From: Schlesneria sp.
GTDB lineage: Bacteria; Planctomycetota; Planctomycetia; Planctomycetales; Planctomycetaceae
Direction: 5' to 3'
Assembly: GCA_028291515.1 (NCBI GenBank)
Contig: JAQGHU010000064.1
Span: 1-64,000, forward strand
DNA length: 64,000 nucleotides
Shown here: positions 62,636-64,000 of the stretch, piece after piece
Layout: every line of letters begins with the position of its first letter
Position numbering within the stretch: the stretch's first letter is position 1
The notes under the pieces: model-generated
Seen by the model: only the letters and a program-made list of their open reading frames with translations
The model's database searches: none
Told to the model about the DNA's origin: nothing
Translations under genes and position numbers: made by a program

Positions 62636-64000
62636 GTGATTCGCTGAAGAACGTCTCGCGGAACTTGCGTCTCGTCAGCCTCTGCACGTTCATCAGTCGC
62701 ATCTTTGGGTTGCTGCGCGATCAGGCGATGGGAACGCTGTTCGGCGCGGGGCCCGTGCTGGATACATTTACCGTCGCCTTCCGCCTGCCAAATCTGGCGC
62801 GCGTCTTACTCGGTGAAGGGGCTCTGACTACAGCCTTCCTGCCAATCTTCGTCGAAGAACTGAACGAGCGTGGCCGCGAATCGGCGGCGCGTGTGACCTG
62901 GGCCGTCTTCGTCACGCTGGCGGCGGTGCTCTGCGGACTGGTCATCGTCGTGGAACTGGGGCTGGCGGCACTGGTCTCGTTCGTTGATCTGAGCGCGGAA
63001 ACGCGGCTGCTCTGTCAGCTCACGGCGACGCTGCTGCCGTATGTCATTCTGATCTGTCTGGCGGCTCAACTGGGAGCGGTCCTCAACGCATTGGGCCGGT
63101 TCGTCTGGCCGGCACTGGTCCCTGTCGTGCTGAACGTCGTCTGGCTGGCCGCGCTCTGGTGGGTGATCCCGATCTACTGGTCCGATCCCATTCAGCAGGT
63201 GCAGGCCACGTCGGTGTTCGTCGTGGTGGCCGGAGCACTGCAACTGGCGTTTCTGCTGCCCGTCGTCTGGCGCTGTGGGTTTGGGTATCGATCCGACTGG
63301 CGATCGGCGACAGGTGTCGTGGGACGGATCGCTCGCGTGATGTTGCCGGTCGTCGTGGGGCTCTCAATCACCCAACTGAATGGGATGCTCGATAGTTTCA
63401 TCGCGTGGGGATTCGCTCGACCCACAGGAGCCGGCCCGCTGATGCCGCTTCCCGGCTCGCCCGCTTATCCACTTCACGCCGGCACGGCGACTGCGCTATA
63501 TCTGGGACAACGACTGTATCAGTTCCCGCTGGGTGTCTTCGGCGTGGCGTTGGGGACGGTGCTGTTTCCGTTGTTTACTCAGCATGCGCAACGAGGTGAA
63601 TTCGATAAGTTGCGCGGCGACTTGTCGCTGGGGATTCGTCTGGTGCTGGCGATTGGATTGCCTGCCAGCGCTGGGCTGATATTGATCGCTCATCCATTGG
63701 CGACGCTGTTCTTTCAGTACGGCAAATTCGATGCGGCCGCGGCGACGATGACCGGTGACATGATCGTGTGTTATGGGTCGGGAGTGTGGGCGTACTGCGC
63801 GCTGCTGATCCTGCAACGGGGCTTCTACGCCATCGGCGATCGTCTGACACCGATGTATGTCGGGCTGGTCGCGATGTTGATGAATGTGGCGCTGAATCTC
63901 ACGCTGATCTGGCCGTTGGGAGGACGAGGCTTAGCGCTATCAACGGCTCTGGTCGCAGCACTGCAATGCGCGGTGACATGTTTGCTGCTACAGCGAAGAG
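62632..64000 (+). CDS. murJ: Probable lipid II flippase MurJ, 5' part
   Basis: The ORF begins MSDSLKNVSRNLRLVSLCTF and runs in frame to the window edge, giving about 456 residues with many membrane segments. SRIFGLLRDQAMGTLFGAGP and ARVLLGEGALTTAFLPIF are the MurJ/MviN hallmark (G-R...DxxxAxxFG...P-N-RLL-EGA). Later, YQFPLGVFGVALGTVLFPLF fits the second half. MurJ flips the lipid-linked cell-wall precursor; planctomycetes were long thought to lack peptidoglycan, but they have it. The gene is coupled to the upstream hypothetical by ATGA. The 3' end lies beyond the window. Confidence 0.93.
   Translation, partial: MSDSLKNVSRNLRLVSLCTFISRIFGLLRDQAMGTLFGAGPVLDTFTVAFRLPNLARVLLGEGALTTAFLPIFVEELNERGRESAARVTWAVFVTLAAVLCGLVIVVELGLAALVSFVDLSAETRLLCQLTATLLPYVILICLAAQLGAVLNALGRFVWPALVPVVLNVVWLAALWWVIPIYWSDPIQQVQATSVFVVVAGALQLAFLLPVVWRCGFGYRSDWRSATGVVGRIARVMLPVVVGLSITQLNGMLDSFIAWGFARPTGAGPLMPLPGSPAYPLHAGTATALYLGQRLYQFPLGVFGVALGTVLFPLFTQHAQRGEFDKLRGDLSLGIRLVLAIGLPASAGLILIAHPLATLFFQYGKFDAAAATMTGDMIVCYGSGVWAYCALLILQRGFYAIGDRLTPMYVGLVAMLMNVALNLTLIWPLGGRGLALSTALVAALQCAVTCLLLQRR

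Overview
The window looks like chromosome from a planctomycete (order Planctomycetales or close to it). The sequence basis is a set of families typical of that phylum: two DUF1501 proteins, one paired with a DUF1549/DUF1553 protein, a DUF1559 prepilin-like protein, DUF1571, a BBP2-type porin, a CehA/McbA-type hydrolase and an expanded TatC. Genes are spaced widely, rarely in long operons, and moderately GC-rich. No rRNA, tRNA, phage, transposase or CRISPR array was seen.

Layout. 1-5.2 kb: a 21-bp tandem array, a foldback repeat, a Dph6-like ATP pyrophosphatase, a DUF6580 membrane protein and the DUF1549-DUF1501 pair. 5.5-12.3 kb: a zinc-ribbon membrane protein, a DUF2892-like protein and a bacterial NHEJ module (LigD in PE-LIG-POL order, then Ku). 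12.7-15.2 kb: five small same-strand genes of cassette type, one of them broken, with attC-like fragments; no integrase is present. 15.5-25.7 kb: tatC, a large secreted protein, a sulfotransferase, a GNAT, a methyltransferase, a DUF1559 plus lipoprotein operon and a DUF1571 protein. 25.9-30.8 kb: an ACT protein, a second DUF1501 protein, a GxxExxY nuclease-fold gene lying inside an inverted repeat, a redoxin/cytochrome/monooxygenase-like fusion and a rhodanese. 31-37.6 kb: a probable trans-4-hydroxyproline catabolic region (epimerase, FAD oxidoreductase, aldehyde dehydrogenase) with an SDR and a porin. 38-43.8 kb: small secreted proteins, a BBP2 porin, and bL31 type B - prfA - prmC. 44.5-48 kb: a molybdate operon modA-[two small genes]-modB-modC, interrupted by a nucleotidyltransferase and its short partner. 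48.4-64 kb: a GH32 fructanase, a lone HisKA-like protein, a di-heme cytochrome, a pterin dehydratase, an ABC exporter with two paralogous permeases, a CehA/McbA hydrolase and the start of murJ.

The most striking non-coding signal is the density of long imperfect inverted repeats. At least nine unrelated sequence families sit between genes. The commonest, built from ~11-bp modules such as cacggattgaa and cacggatgaaa, occurs as six inverted pairs plus one solo arm. One pair encloses the intact GxxExxY gene; the other five enclose only short AT-richer filler. This suggests one parental gene-bearing element and internally deleted derivatives, and it is the best candidate here for an undescribed system.
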